A DNA stretch of 38,048 bases from Hydrogenimonas sp. Lineage in GTDB: Bacteria > Campylobacterota > Campylobacteria > Campylobacterales > Hydrogenimonadaceae. Every line of letters starts with the position of its first letter. The stretch's first letter is position 1. The stretch is from positions 1 to 38,048 of the forward strand of contig WFUN01000082.1 of NCBI GenBank assembly GCA_015484905.1, in the 5' to 3' direction. Position numbers and translations under genes: made by a program. Under the pieces are notes generated by a model. It saw nothing but the letters and a program-made list of their open reading frames with translations. It ran no database searches and was not told the origin of the DNA. Shown here in pieces: positions 1-8,082 of the stretch.

Positions 1-673
1 ACCATGAAAAGGCTTTTTTTTCATCTTTTTCTACGCCTCGTCCCCTAAGATATAAATATCCCAAGGCATTCTGCGCTTCGGCAGAACCGGATCTTGCAGC
101 TTTTTGCCACCAGTAGAAGGCCAAAGAGCTGTTTGCATCTGTTCCTATTCCTCTGTCATACATGGCTCCAAGGTTTGTCTGAGCATCTACATCACCTTTT
201 TGCGCGGCTTTCTTGTACCATATGAAAGCTTTTTTCAGATTTTTTTCTACTCCTTTGCCTGTTTCATACAGCTGGGCAAGGCGGTTCATCGCTTTTGCGT
301 ATCCTTTGATTGCAGCTTTTTTGTACAGAGTGAATGCCCGTGATGCGTTACGATCCACATAGAGCCCATCTTCGTACATGACACCGAGCTCCACAAGCAC
401 TCGGGGGTAGTCGCTTTGTGATGCACTGCGAAACAGGTCGAAAGCCTTTTTCAGATCTTTTTGTATACCTATATTGTATTTATACATTAGAGCCAGATTG
501 ACTTTCGCTTTCGGATTGCCCTGTGCAGCAGATTTTTTGTAATAGAAAAAGGCTTTTTTGTAATTGCCTTTCTGGTAAGCTGCAACCCCTTTTTCAAAAT
601 CTGATGCGAAGAGTGGCAGTACAAACAGAGTCAGTACCGTTGCGATTTTCAAAAACATTCTTTCCATCTTCAT
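1..673 (-). CDS. Sel1-repeat (TPR-like) exported protein, 3' end outside window
   Basis: An open minus-strand frame runs from a start near 673 to the left edge, so the C-terminus is missing. The N-terminus is a signal peptide (MFLKIATVLTLFVLPLFASD when read from the ATG at 658). At least five ~36-residue repeats follow, with the Sel1 pattern A-x2-LG-x-LY/MY-x2-G-x-G-V-x3-x-KA-x2-W/L, for example ALGYLYLRGRGVEKD and NLGAMYDRGIGTDAN. Sel1 repeats form TPR-like solenoids for protein contacts in the periplasm; in this phylum they are common (Hcp family). The paired cysteines of Helicobacter Hcp proteins are not seen in the visible part. In-frame ATGs at 673, 667 and 658 are all possible starts and none has a well-placed Shine-Dalgarno site. 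Partner and function are unknown. Confidence 0.85.
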   Translation of the reverse strand, partial: MKMERMFLKIATVLTLFVLPLFASDFEKGVAAYQKGNYKKAFFYYKKSAAQGNPKAKVNLALMYKYNIGIQKDLKKAFDLFRSASQSDYPRVLVELGVMYEDGLYVDRNASRAFTLYKKAAIKGYAKAMNRLAQLYETGKGVEKNLKKAFIWYKKAAQKGDVDAQTNLGAMYDRGIGTDANSSLAFYWWQKAARSGSAEAQNALGYLYLRGRGVEKDEKKAFSW

Positions 674-758
674 AGCGGTATCATAACAAAAATTTAGATC
701 TCATCGGTAGCTAAGCTGTCGTATGCGAAAATAGTTCAAAAGATAAAGAGGAGTGAGT

Positions 759-1298
759 TTGGGCAAAAAGTATGATGCCATATCGACCAGGCACAAAGAG
801 TTTATAGAGAGTCAAAAGATTTTTTTCGTTGCCACAGCGGCGCCGGAAGGGAGAGTGAATCTTTCACCCAAAGGAATGGATACTTTCAGGGTAGTGGATG
901 AAAACAGAGTTGTCTGGCTGAATGTGACCGGAAGCTCCAATGAAACCGCCGCTCACCTGCAGGAGAGTCCACGTATGACAATAATGTTTGCCGCATTTGA
1001 AGGGGATCCGAAAATTTTAAGACTATACGGTTATGCAAAAACCGTATATAGAGACGATCCAAAATGGGAAGAGCTCTTTTGCATGTTTCCGCCACTGCCG
1101 GGGGCGCGACAGATATTCGATATGAGCGTCGATCTGGTCTATACCTCATGTGGAATGTCCGTTCCTCTATTCGATTACGTGTCAGAGAGGAACGATCTGA
1201 ACATATGGGCTCAAAAGAAAGGAGAGGAAGGAATCAAGAGGTTCTGGAAAGAGAGAAACGGTATAAGCCTGGATGGCAAGCCTATAAAAATGCCATAA
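759..1298 (+). CDS. Pyridoxamine 5'-phosphate oxidase-fold (FMN-binding) family protein
   Basis: About 179 residues. The N-terminal half has the split-barrel pattern of the PNPOx-like flavin-binding family: a FFVATAAPEGRVNLSPKG strand-turn followed by VVWLNVTGSSNETAAHL, where PNPOx-like proteins hold FMN phosphate. True PdxH is longer and has a different C-terminal motif, so pyridoxal phosphate synthesis is not claimed; a general flavin or F420-type reductase role is more likely. The frame stays open back to a GTG at 753, but the AGGAG at 749-753 would overlap that GTG. The in-frame TTG at 759 has 5-nt spacing from the AGGAG and is preferred. The gene converges on the cytochrome c peroxidase gene with an 11-nt gap. 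Confidence 0.75.
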   Translation: MGKKYDAISTRHKEFIESQKIFFVATAAPEGRVNLSPKGMDTFRVVDENRVVWLNVTGSSNETAAHLQESPRMTIMFAAFEGDPKILRLYGYAKTVYRDDPKWEELFCMFPPLPGARQIFDMSVDLVYTSCGMSVPLFDYVSERNDLNIWAQKKGEEGIKRFWKERNGISLDGKPIKMP

Positions 1299-1309
1299 AC
1301 AACGGATAT

Positions 1310-2293
1310 CTACTGTGGAAAATTTTCAGGAGCCTCTATATTTGGTCTACTTTCCGTAAGCGTTTCAAGAAAGCTCACAACCTTCCTGACCTCTTTCATG
1401 CTGAGCTTTCTGTCTCTGAAAAAAGGTGAACGGCCTTTGAGATCTTTATATCTTCCGCCATTGCCGCAAATATATACTGCTTCTTCAAGTGTATGTACCG
1501 AACCGTCGTGAAAATATGGTGAAGTTTCGGCTACATTTCTCAGAGTCGGGGTTTTGAAACTTCCTTTCCAGATGGGATTTTTGTTAATTGTAAATGCGCC
1601 TGGGTCGTTGTCTCCCAGTGCAATGTTATTGAGACTCTCATTTGTAAAATTGAATCCGCTGTGGCAGGATTTGCAGCGACCCTTTTGGGTAAATATTTCA
1701 AATCCCTTTTTTGCCTCTTCGCTTATGGCTTCTTCATCTCCATGCACCCATCTGTCGAATGGTGATTCGCCTGATACGAGTGAACGTTCGAACGTGGCTA
1801 TAGCTTCAGCGATCGTATCTTTTGTAATACCGCGCCGGGGAAATGTTTTATCGAACAGAGCAACATAACCTTCTATTTTTTTGAGTTTTCTCACCACTTC
1901 TTTTGCCGGAAGATCCATCTCGGCTTTCGCTTCAAGAGGACCTAAAGCCTGCTCCTCCAGAGAGTCGGCTCTGCCATCCCAAAACAGGGTTTTCATGTAA
2001 GCGCTGTTGATGATGGTAGGGGTGTTTCTCGTCCCTTTTGTACCGTTTATACCGATCGCTTTTGGTACTTTGTCCGTCCAGTAGTAATATGGAATGTGAC
2101 AAGAGGCACATGAGACGGAATCGTTTCTTGAGAGTCTTGGATCGAAAAACAGAAGCTTTCCCAGAGCTGCTTTGTCTTTTGTTATAGGATTGTTTTTTGG
2201 AGCCGGTATTTCATTGGGACGCATCCAGATACTCATATCTGACGCCAATAAGAAGGTTGCGAAAATAAATATAGTCACCACCGCTTTCGTCAT
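1310..2293 (-). CDS. Di-heme cytochrome c peroxidase (CcpA/MauG family)
   Basis: 327 residues with an N-terminal signal peptide ending near LLAS-D, so periplasmic. It carries two CxxCH heme c sites, C62-C65-H66 (CASCH) and C207-C210-H211 (CKSCH), in the two-domain order typical of bacterial di-heme peroxidases. The family motif FKTPTLRNV...PYFHDGS lies near residue 265. These enzymes reduce periplasmic H2O2 using cytochrome c electrons. Length fits the family (about 320-350). It is 10 nt downstream of the NnrS-like gene on the same strand, with AGGAAG upstream of the ATG, so the two are probably co-transcribed. A MauG-like oxidase role cannot be excluded from sequence alone. Confidence 0.92.
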   Translation of the reverse strand: MTKAVVTIFIFATFLLASDMSIWMRPNEIPAPKNNPITKDKAALGKLLFFDPRLSRNDSVSCASCHIPYYYWTDKVPKAIGINGTKGTRNTPTIINSAYMKTLFWDGRADSLEEQALGPLEAKAEMDLPAKEVVRKLKKIEGYVALFDKTFPRRGITKDTIAEAIATFERSLVSGESPFDRWVHGDEEAISEEAKKGFEIFTQKGRCKSCHSGFNFTNESLNNIALGDNDPGAFTINKNPIWKGSFKTPTLRNVAETSPYFHDGSVHTLEEAVYICGNGGRYKDLKGRSPFFRDRKLSMKEVRKVVSFLETLTESRPNIEAPENFPQ

Positions 2294-2303
2294 AATGGGC
2301 TTC

Positions 2304-3491
2304 CTAAAAAGAGATCGCCAGAATTTTGAAATATTTTATACACCACGCAAAAAGTACGGCAAGTGTAACGGCGGCACTCAATGCTATCCAGAAGCCGTAA
2401 TCGCCGAAGTTTGGAGAAAATGCGGCTACAATCCTGATTACGGTGGCGAACTGAACGAAATAGAAGATGGCAACCGTCGTTCTATCGGCTGTAGGCACTC
2501 TTCCGGAGTGACCGAGTACTACTCTGGTGGCAAAGCCAATGAGAATCGTCAAAAAATACCCGAGCGCCAAAATATGCAGTGCCGCTTTTTCAAATACAAG
2601 GTCGATTCTCGCCAGTGCGAATATCGATTCTACTCCAGAGAAGAGAAAACCTATCGGAATCCATGCTAAAGAAAGATACAGTACCCAGACAATCGGAGGT
2701 ACCCGGGTTGCCGGCAACTTCCATTTCGAAAATTCCATGATAAAAAAGAGCGCAATTGGAATATCAGCCAAAAAGTAGAGTTTCGGAACATCCAAAAGAG
2801 TGAAAAAGAGTTTGAAAAGGAGTAAAAAAAAGAGTGCTTCCATCAGATATCGGGTTTTGTTTACTTTGTATCCGGGTACTTTTATCTCAGTAAAATGGGG
2901 GATCATTCTTTGACTGATTGCAAATACCAACATAAAAAGAAACAGATAAAATCCTATGTTTATTGCCAATCTTTCCAGGAAAGGAGAGTTTAGGCCAAGA
3001 AATGACAACAGAGCGCAGAAGTTGGCGACAATTCCGAACGAGAAAGCGATAAGAACCCATTTGGTGTCATATTTGTCTTTTACAATACTCTTTTTATATA
3101 TGGAATACAACAGAGAAAAAGAGTGTATCTGTGCGGCGAAGAGTATAAGGGAAGCTACGATGATAAAAGGCTTTAAAAAGATCAAGCCGATCATATAAAG
3201 AGCCGATCCGCCGGCAAAAAGATAAAAGTGTTTCATATAGACTGAGGGCGGTATGATGGCCTGCATCAGAAACCTTGGAAAAACGACAAAAAGAAATCCA
3301 AGAAAAAACTGTATGAATACGGTGAAAATTATCGGGTATGCATGTATCTGAAAAATTGTGGCATCTATGGCGGCCATTCCTGAATAGACAACAAACAGAA
3401 GAAAAAGCAGAAATATAAAGATGAGCATTCCCAACGCAAAAAAGGGCTGGTGGGGCTGAGATGAGAATTTTTGGTACCATGAAGCGAACAT
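2304..3491 (-). CDS. NnrS family heme/copper-associated membrane protein
   Basis: 395 residues and almost entirely hydrophobic, with about 12 predicted membrane segments. N-terminal HQPFFALGML resembles the NnrS start (RPFFLLG). Near residues 305-330, HILALGYFLTILIGFATRVVLGHSGR matches the most conserved NnrS block (H-A-L..G...T..GV.sRvsLGHtGR). NnrS proteins are linked to nitric oxide tolerance in denitrifiers; the exact biochemical role is unsettled. The gene lies between tpx and a cytochrome c peroxidase gene on the same strand, a context of oxidative and nitrosative stress. GGAGGA lies 6 nt upstream of the ATG, and immediately before it is a strong hairpin (3504-3523) that could attenuate read-through from tpx. 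Confidence 0.85.
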   Translation of the reverse strand: MFASWYQKFSSQPHQPFFALGMLIFIFLLFLLFVVYSGMAAIDATIFQIHAYPIIFTVFIQFFLGFLFVVFPRFLMQAIIPPSVYMKHFYLFAGGSALYMIGLIFLKPFIIVASLILFAAQIHSFSLLYSIYKKSIVKDKYDTKWVLIAFSFGIVANFCALLSFLGLNSPFLERLAINIGFYLFLFMLVFAISQRMIPHFTEIKVPGYKVNKTRYLMEALFFLLLFKLFFTLLDVPKLYFLADIPIALFFIMEFSKWKLPATRVPPIVWVLYLSLAWIPIGFLFSGVESIFALARIDLVFEKAALHILALGYFLTILIGFATRVVLGHSGRVPTADRTTVAIFYFVQFATVIRIVAAFSPNFGDYGFWIALSAAVTLAVLFAWCIKYFKILAISF

Positions 3492-3503
3492 AGAGTATCC
3501 TCC

Positions 3504-3523
3504 AAGGCTGTATTTACAGCCTT
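3504..3523 (-). promoter_or_regulatory. Hairpin abutting the nnrS-like ribosome-binding site
   Basis: A perfect inverted repeat AAGGCTGTA-tt-TACAGCCTT lies between tpx and the NnrS-like gene. On the minus strand its 3' arm ends two bases before the GGAGGA ribosome-binding site. It has no U-run in the minus direction, so it is a poor terminator for tpx; on the plus strand it is followed by TTTTT. It may set the tpx/nnrS expression ratio or act as an operator. This is inference from position only. Confidence 0.5.
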
Positions 3524-3565
3524 TTTGGAAAAAATTATATCAAATATGTAGAGTTGAAGAGTTGA

Positions 3566-4102
3566 TTATTGACAAGTTCCGCAGCAGCTTGTGGAAGTGG
3601 CGGCTCTGGCGGCGGCGAGAACCTCTTCGTAATCAGGTTCTTCGGTAATCTCCGGTACGATTTGCTTATAGGTGATTATTCCACTCGCATCTATAATAAA
3701 CACTGCCCGGCATGTGAGTCCGGCAAGCGGGCCTTCCGATATCAAAACACCATAGGCTTTGGCGAACTCTTTGTTTCTGAAATCGCTGCCGGTTTTCAGA
3801 TTTTCAATTCCTTCGGTTGTGCAGAAGCGTTTCATCGCGAATGGAAGATCCATAGATACGACCACAACCTCCGCGTTCTCTATTTTTGCCGCTTCTTCAT
3901 TGAACTTTCTGGCTTCCGCCGCGCATACATCTGTATCGAGTGAAGGCACTACGACAACAATCTGTGCTTTTCCCTGCTGTCCCCCTATTTGAACCTCGTT
4001 GAGATCTTTGTCGATCACCTTGACGATTGGTGCTATATCTCCGACATTTACCTCATTGCCACTTAATTTGATCTCTTTGCCTTTTAGTTTTGTAGTTGCC
4101 AT
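3566..4102 (-). CDS. tpx: Thiol peroxidase (Tpx, atypical 2-Cys peroxiredoxin) with Cys-rich tail
   Basis: 178 residues. The peroxidatic site is PSLDTDVC with C60, and the resolving site is RFCTTEGIEN with C94; both spacings match E. coli Tpx (C61, C95). The enzyme reduces H2O2 and alkyl hydroperoxides with thioredoxin. Its length exceeds the usual ~167 because of a C-terminal extension ending TSCCGTCQ (C173, C174, C177), which is not part of the Tpx catalytic cycle and could bind a metal or act as an extra thiol relay. C131 is a further non-canonical cysteine. AAGGAT lies 6 nt upstream of the ATG. A TATAAT -10 box lies at 4136-4131, about 20 nt upstream, so this probably heads the tpx/nnrS/ccp run. 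Confidence 0.95.
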   Translation of the reverse strand: MATTKLKGKEIKLSGNEVNVGDIAPIVKVIDKDLNEVQIGGQQGKAQIVVVVPSLDTDVCAAEARKFNEEAAKIENAEVVVVSMDLPFAMKRFCTTEGIENLKTGSDFRNKEFAKAYGVLISEGPLAGLTCRAVFIIDASGIITYKQIVPEITEEPDYEEVLAAARAATSTSCCGTCQ

Positions 4103-4130
4103 TTCAATCCTTGCTGTGTTGAGATGTGTT

Positions 4131-4176
4131 ATTATATTTTTTTTATATAAAACGGTTCTTAATGGCTAAAGCCATT
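4131..4176 (-). promoter_or_regulatory. Probable tpx promoter with upstream palindrome
   Basis: Read on the minus strand, TATAAT occupies 4136-4131, with an A/T-rich stretch behind it instead of a clear -35, as is common in Campylobacterota. About 25 nt further upstream is the perfect inverted repeat AATGGCT-aa-AGCCATT (4161-4176), well placed to be an operator for a peroxide-responsive regulator. The regulator identity is not visible in the sequence. Confidence 0.5.
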
Positions 4177-4370
4177 TTCGGAAAATTCAGTTTGCCGCCG
4201 AGTGATCTTAAGTGTAAAATTTCAAAAAATCCGATCTACACATTTGATCAAATAGCGTATGATTCATATGAGAGCGCAGCGTAGAGCAGTGTTAGAACTT
4301 ATCGAAAAATCGTAATATTATGAAAAGAGATGATTGCTTGGTTACCATTTAACACACTGTCGGAAAAATA

Positions 4371-4422
4371 TGTTACATAAGGTAACACCTTTTGCTTTAA
4401 TACAGAACCGCTTTGATACAAT
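4371..4422 (+). promoter_or_regulatory. acnB promoter with 17-bp operator-like inverted repeat
   Basis: TGTTAC-ATAAG-GTAACA (4371-4387) is a perfect 6-5-6 inverted repeat. Downstream lie a possible -35 (TTGCTT, 4392-4397) and a -10 (TACAAT, 4417-4422) with 19-nt spacing. The repeat would sit just upstream of or over the -35 region, a typical position for a dimeric regulator. The half-site is not the FNR/CRP TTGAT consensus. Confidence 0.5.
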
Positions 4423-4455
4423 TGACTAAATCAAAATTATGATGAAGGAGAAATA

Positions 4456-7029
4456 ATGGGTTTTATGGCCGATTATGAAAAACATGTAAAAGAGCGTGAA
4501 GCGCTGGGTGTTCCTCCGCTTCCACTAACTGCTGAGCAGACGGCTCAGGTGATTGAGCTTTTGAAAGAGATTCCAATTGTTGAAGAGGAGAAGCTTCTTG
4601 ACCTTCTGCAGAACCGTGTACCGCCCGGTGTCGACGATGCTGCATATGTAAAAGCTGCCTTTTTGAACGATATCGTTCAGGGTCGTGCAAAATCGGCTGC
4701 AATATCGCCTCTACATGCGGTTAGGATGCTCGGTATGATGCTCGGCGGCTTCAATGTGAAGCCTCTTATAGATGCGTTGGGACATGAAGATTCCAAAATT
4801 GCTCAGGAAGCTGCGAATCAGTTGAAGCATACACTTCTTGTATATGATGCGTTCAACGATGTCAAAGAGCTTGCCGAAAACGGCAACGAATATGCCAAAG
4901 AGGTTATGCAAAGCTGGGCTGACGCGGAGTGGTTTACGAGCAGGCCGGAGCTTCCGGAAGAGATTACGGTTACAGTTTTCAAAGTCCCTGGCGAAACCAA
5001 TACCGACGATCTATCTCCGGCGAGCGAAGCCTTCACTAGAAGCGACATTCCACTTCATGCGAACAGCATGTTAGGCGCGAAGATGGAAGACCCCATAGGT
5101 ACTATCAGAAAGCTTAAAGAGAAAGGGCATCCCGTCGCTTATGTGGGCGATGTAGTCGGCACAGGCTCCAGCCGCAAGTCCGGTATAAACTCGGTTCAGT
5201 GGCATCTTGGAGAGGATATTCCCGGTGTTCCCAATAAAAGAACCGGCGGAATCGTAATAGGCGGAATCATAGCGCCAATCTTTTTCAATACCGCGGAAGA
5301 CTCGGGTGCGCTTCCGATTGAAGCTCCTGTAGATAGACTCGAAACCGGAGATGTGATTACCATCAAGCCCTATGAAGGTAAAATCTACAAGGATGGAGAG
5401 GTTGTAAGCGAGTTTAAGCTCAAGCCCAATACTCTCCCGGACGAATTCAGAGCCGGCGGGCGTATTCCGCTTATAATCGGCCGCAACCTGACCAGAAAAG
5501 CGCGTGAAGTTCTCGGCCTTGGTGAAGAGAATATCTTTGCACGTCCGGAGCAGCCTGAGGGCAAAGAGGGTGTAGGGTACACTCTTGCGCAGAAGATGGT
5601 GGGAAAGGCGTGCGGTATGGATGGTGTCCGTCCAGGCATGTATGTAGAACCTGAAGTTTCAACTGTAGGAAGTCAGGATACTACAGGTCCTATGACACGT
5701 GACGAGATCAAAGAGCTTGCAGCTCTTAGCTTCGGTGCAGATCTCGTTATGCAGTCTTTCTGCCACACCGCGGCATACCCGAAGCCGTCCGACGTAAAAC
5801 TGCAGCATTCTCTTCCTCCATTCTGGACGAGCCGGGGAGGTGTCATTCTTCGACCTGGCGACGGTATCATCCACAGCTGGTTAAACCGCATGGTGCTTCC
5901 AGATACGGTAGGAACCGGTGGTGACAGCCATACACGCTTCCCTATAGGCATCAGCTTCCCGGCCGGATCCGGCCTCGTTGCTTTCGCGGCGGTTACAGGA
6001 ACCATGCCTCTTAATATGCCGGAGTCCGTACTTGTCCGCTTCAAAGGAGAGCTTCAGCCGGGTATCACGCTGCGAGACCTCGTAAACGCCATTCCCTATG
6101 CGGCTATCAAGCAGGGGCTTTTGACAGTGGAAAAGAAAGGCAAGAAGAATATTTTCGCCGGACGTGTACTGGAGATCGAAGGGCTACCGTTTCTTAAATG
6201 CGAGCAGGCGTTCGAACTCTCGGACGCTTCCGCCGAGCGCAGTGCCGCCGCATGTACCGTCAAGCTCGACAAAGAGCCGGTCATAGAGTATATCAACTCC
6301 AATATCAAGCTTCTTGAAGCGATGATAGAGAACGGGTATGAAGATAAGCGTACTATTCAGCGCCGAATAGACAATATGAGAAAATGGCTTGAGAATCCGC
6401 AGCTTATGGAGGCTGACGAAAATGCGGAGTATGCCGCCGTTATTGAGATCGACCTGAACGAAATTACCGAGCCCATCGTCGCATGCCCGAACGATCCGGA
6501 CGATGTTGCGACTCTCAGTGAAGTTCTCGCGGATCCGAAAAGGCCCAAGAAAATAGACGAGGTGTTTGTCGGATCGTGTATGACAAATATCGGAGTTTTC
6601 CGGGCTTTGGGTGAAGTGTTGCGCGGCAAGGGACAGGTGCCCACACGTCTGTGGGTCGTTCCGCCTACCAAGATGGATGAAAAAGAGCTCATAGAGGAGG
6701 GTTACTACGCTGTATACGGTGCTGCCGGCGCAAGAACGGAGATTCCTGGATGCTCTCTTTGTATGGGTAATCAGGCGCGTGTTCACGATAACGCCGTAGT
6801 CTTCTCAACATCTACCAGAAACTTCGACAACCGCCTTGGAAAAGGTGCTCAAGTCTATCTGGGAAGTGCCGAGCTGGCAGCCGTGTGTGCGCTGCTGGGC
6901 AAGATTCCTTCCAAAGAGGAGTATCTCGATATCGTTCCTCAGGCTATCGCCGGTAAAGAGGAGGATGTCTACAAATATCTCAACTTCCATCAGGTAGACA
7001 AAGAGACTCTCGACTACATGGTAGGTTAA
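4456..7029 (+). CDS. acnB: Aconitate hydratase B
   Basis: 857 residues, the usual AcnB length. It interconverts citrate and isocitrate with a [4Fe-4S] cluster in the cytosol. The N-terminal HEAT-like domain (about 1-160) and the swivelled domain ([14 protein letters not shown] near 175) precede the catalytic domains, the AcnB-specific order. Cluster ligands are C708 (GSCMTN), C766 and C769 (CSLCMGNQ), matching E. coli C710, C769 and C772. The ATG has AGGAG 5 nt upstream. The gene is monocistronic by appearance: a palindrome-bearing promoter lies before it and a hairpin after it. It lies 8.4 kb from the other TCA genes in this window and would serve the same reductive cycle. Confidence 0.98.
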   Translation: MGFMADYEKHVKEREALGVPPLPLTAEQTAQVIELLKEIPIVEEEKLLDLLQNRVPPGVDDAAYVKAAFLNDIVQGRAKSAAISPLHAVRMLGMMLGGFNVKPLIDALGHEDSKIAQEAANQLKHTLLVYDAFNDVKELAENGNEYAKEVMQSWADAEWFTSRPELPEEITVTVFKVPGETNTDDLSPASEAFTRSDIPLHANSMLGAKMEDPIGTIRKLKEKGHPVAYVGDVVGTGSSRKSGINSVQWHLGEDIPGVPNKRTGGIVIGGIIAPIFFNTAEDSGALPIEAPVDRLETGDVITIKPYEGKIYKDGEVVSEFKLKPNTLPDEFRAGGRIPLIIGRNLTRKAREVLGLGEENIFARPEQPEGKEGVGYTLAQKMVGKACGMDGVRPGMYVEPEVSTVGSQDTTGPMTRDEIKELAALSFGADLVMQSFCHTAAYPKPSDVKLQHSLPPFWTSRGGVILRPGDGIIHSWLNRMVLPDTVGTGGDSHTRFPIGISFPAGSGLVAFAAVTGTMPLNMPESVLVRFKGELQPGITLRDLVNAIPYAAIKQGLLTVEKKGKKNIFAGRVLEIEGLPFLKCEQAFELSDASAERSAAACTVKLDKEPVIEYINSNIKLLEAMIENGYEDKRTIQRRIDNMRKWLENPQLMEADENAEYAAVIEIDLNEITEPIVACPNDPDDVATLSEVLADPKRPKKIDEVFVGSCMTNIGVFRALGEVLRGKGQVPTRLWVVPPTKMDEKELIEEGYYAVYGAAGARTEIPGCSLCMGNQARVHDNAVVFSTSTRNFDNRLGKGAQVYLGSAELAAVCALLGKIPSKEEYLDIVPQAIAGKEEDVYKYLNFHQVDKETLDYMVG

Positions 7030-7045
7030 CCCTGCCTTTTCATCA

Positions 7046-7063
7046 GCCGGGCTTTTGCCCGGC
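7046..7063 (+). terminator. Hairpin after acnB, possible weak terminator
   Basis: GCCGGGC-TTTT-GCCCGGC forms a perfect 7-bp, very G/C-rich stem 17 nt after the acnB stop. The following sequence (ctgcaacttttc) has only a short delayed T-run, so termination may be partial. It also argues that the next gene starts after it. Confidence 0.6.
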
Positions 7064-7090
7064 CTGCAACTTTTCGCTACAATGGTTTTT

Positions 7091-7468
7091 ATGAAAAATT
7101 TTTCCATCTTTTTGCTTCTTGCCATCACCGTTTTTGCCGGTCAGCTTCGCTTTGGAGATATCGATACGACCATACTCTCCAAAAAAACTGCAGAGCCTGT
7201 AGATGTAAAGATATCTCTGGTACTGCAGGGACGCGATTTAAAAGAGAGTGAAGTCCCTTTGATGGATGTTGTTCAGAGTGCAGTAGGGAGTTTCTGGGCC
7301 GAAACACTCGTAACTTCGCAGGGAAAAGAGCAGTTTAAAAAGATGGTTATATCCCTTGCCGACAAGAAATACGGCATAGAGGTCGACTTTGTCTATGTAA
7401 TCAATATAAAAATCGATACCTGTACATTGGAAAAAATTAGAGAGCTTCTTAATAACGTCCGTCGATAA
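7091..7468 (+). CDS. Small exported FliL-like protein
   Basis: About 125 residues from the ATG at 7091 (MKNFSIFLLLAITVFAGQ, a signal peptide). In-frame starts at 7055 and 7082 are less likely because they would lie against the hairpin or lack a leader. The mature part can be aligned by eye with the C-terminal domain of the FliL encoded in this window near 35 kb: PLMDVV then ETLVTSQGKEQFKKMVI and DFVYVINIKI match PLIRDIV, EEITTAKGKEKLKEEII and HIYFTEFVI. It therefore seems to be a FliL-domain paralogue freed from the membrane anchor. FliL family members act around the flagellar stator; a role here is unproven. No clear ribosome-binding site is visible; TACAAT at 7078-7083 may be a -10. Its 3' end overlaps lolA on the opposite strand by 20 nt. 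Confidence 0.65.
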   Translation: MKNFSIFLLLAITVFAGQLRFGDIDTTILSKKTAEPVDVKISLVLQGRDLKESEVPLMDVVQSAVGSFWAETLVTSQGKEQFKKMVISLADKKYGIEVDFVYVINIKIDTCTLEKIRELLNNVRR

Positions 7469-7973
7469 CGTCAAAATCGTCTGGGATTTCGCACTGCAGC
7501 TTCGACGAATCAAAAGGCGTGGTCTTTACGTTTTGAAAACGCAAAATCACTCTATTTCCCATTTCATCGAAATATTTTATAGACTTTATACGTTTTTTCG
7601 AATCTACTTTCAATTGATATTCGACCCCTTCAAACTCTGTTGTATAGCTATCTTGGCCGGTTTTTTTCGCACTTTTTAAAATCGCCATCAAAGGAATACT
7701 CTTTTTTAGTCTGAAAAGCGTAGCCTGTTCGAGCTCCGGTTCTATTACCCACGCTTTGTTTTTTGTAAGACAGATACTCTTTTTAAGCGGTATGAAGTAC
7801 TCCCATTTAGCGTCTCCTGTCATTTTCATAAACAGTTTTCCGCTGTAGTAGAGCTGTTTTTTTGTCTCCTTGTTCCGTACAACCTGTGTAAAGTCGGCAC
7901 TTATATATTCAGGTACAGGCAAAGAGGCGACAAGCAGTTTTGCCAACATGGCCAATATCATAAATTTTTTCAT
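7449..7973 (-). CDS. lolA: Outer-membrane lipoprotein carrier protein LolA
   Basis: 174 residues with a signal peptide (cleavage near VASLP). The motif SADFTQVV...KKQLYYSGKLFMKMTGDAKWEY is the LolA start of the half-barrel that shields lipoprotein acyl chains in the periplasm; the later WVIEPELEQATLF and YQLKVDSKKRIKSIKYFDEMGN strands also fit. It ferries lipoproteins from the LolCDE transporter to the outer membrane. A LolC/E-type permease gene lies 2.7 kb away downstream of secA. The gene diverges from secA and shares a 100-nt promoter region; a TATAAA lies close upstream of the ATG on the minus strand. Confidence 0.88.
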   Translation of the reverse strand: MKKFMILAMLAKLLVASLPVPEYISADFTQVVRNKETKKQLYYSGKLFMKMTGDAKWEYFIPLKKSICLTKNKAWVIEPELEQATLFRLKKSIPLMAILKSAKKTGQDSYTTEFEGVEYQLKVDSKKRIKSIKYFDEMGNRVILRFQNVKTTPFDSSKLQCEIPDDFDVIDGRY

Positions 7974-8006
7974 GCGGCGATTTTATACGAACCTATGTAA
8001 AAGTGT

Positions 8007-8044
8007 GATAAAATCTATGTCTTATTTTACCCAGGTTGGGTAAA
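8007..8044 (+). promoter_or_regulatory. secA promoter and 5' leader hairpin
   Basis: An extended -10 (TGTGATAAAAT, box about 8007-8014) is followed after about 11 nt by the perfect inverted repeat TTTACCC-aggtt-GGGTAAA (8026-8044). Transcription would start just before or within the hairpin, placing a stem-loop at the 5' end of the secA mRNA. It may stabilise the message or be a binding site; no T-run follows, so it is not a terminator. Confidence 0.5.
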
Positions 8045-8082
8045 GATGCAAGTGAACCATAGATTTCAAAGGTATGCCTGAA

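Larger units (their letters stand above)
4103..4455. other. 353-nt non-coding region between divergent tpx and acnB
   Basis: No convincing gene was found; the longest plus frames are under 20 codons. The region holds the tpx promoter (minus, 4131-4136), the palindrome at 4161-4176, a TTTGATCAAA palindrome at 4243-4252, GGTTACC at 4340-4346, the TGTTAC/GTAACA inverted repeat at 4371-4387, and the acnB promoter and ribosome-binding site. It is the longest gene-free stretch without an RNA gene in the window, and its repeat density suggests complex control of one or both flanking genes. Confidence 0.6.

Noticed and set aside
4243-4252. TTTGATCAAA as an FNR/CRP-type site upstream of acnB
   Set aside because: The half-sites TTGAT and ATCAA overlap and lack the four-base spacer of the FNR/CRP consensus; a 10-base palindrome may occur by chance in A/T-rich DNA.
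6184-6786. A 200-codon open frame on the minus strand inside acnB
   Set aside because: It covers the most conserved AcnB region, including the cluster cysteines, and shows no protein-family motif.
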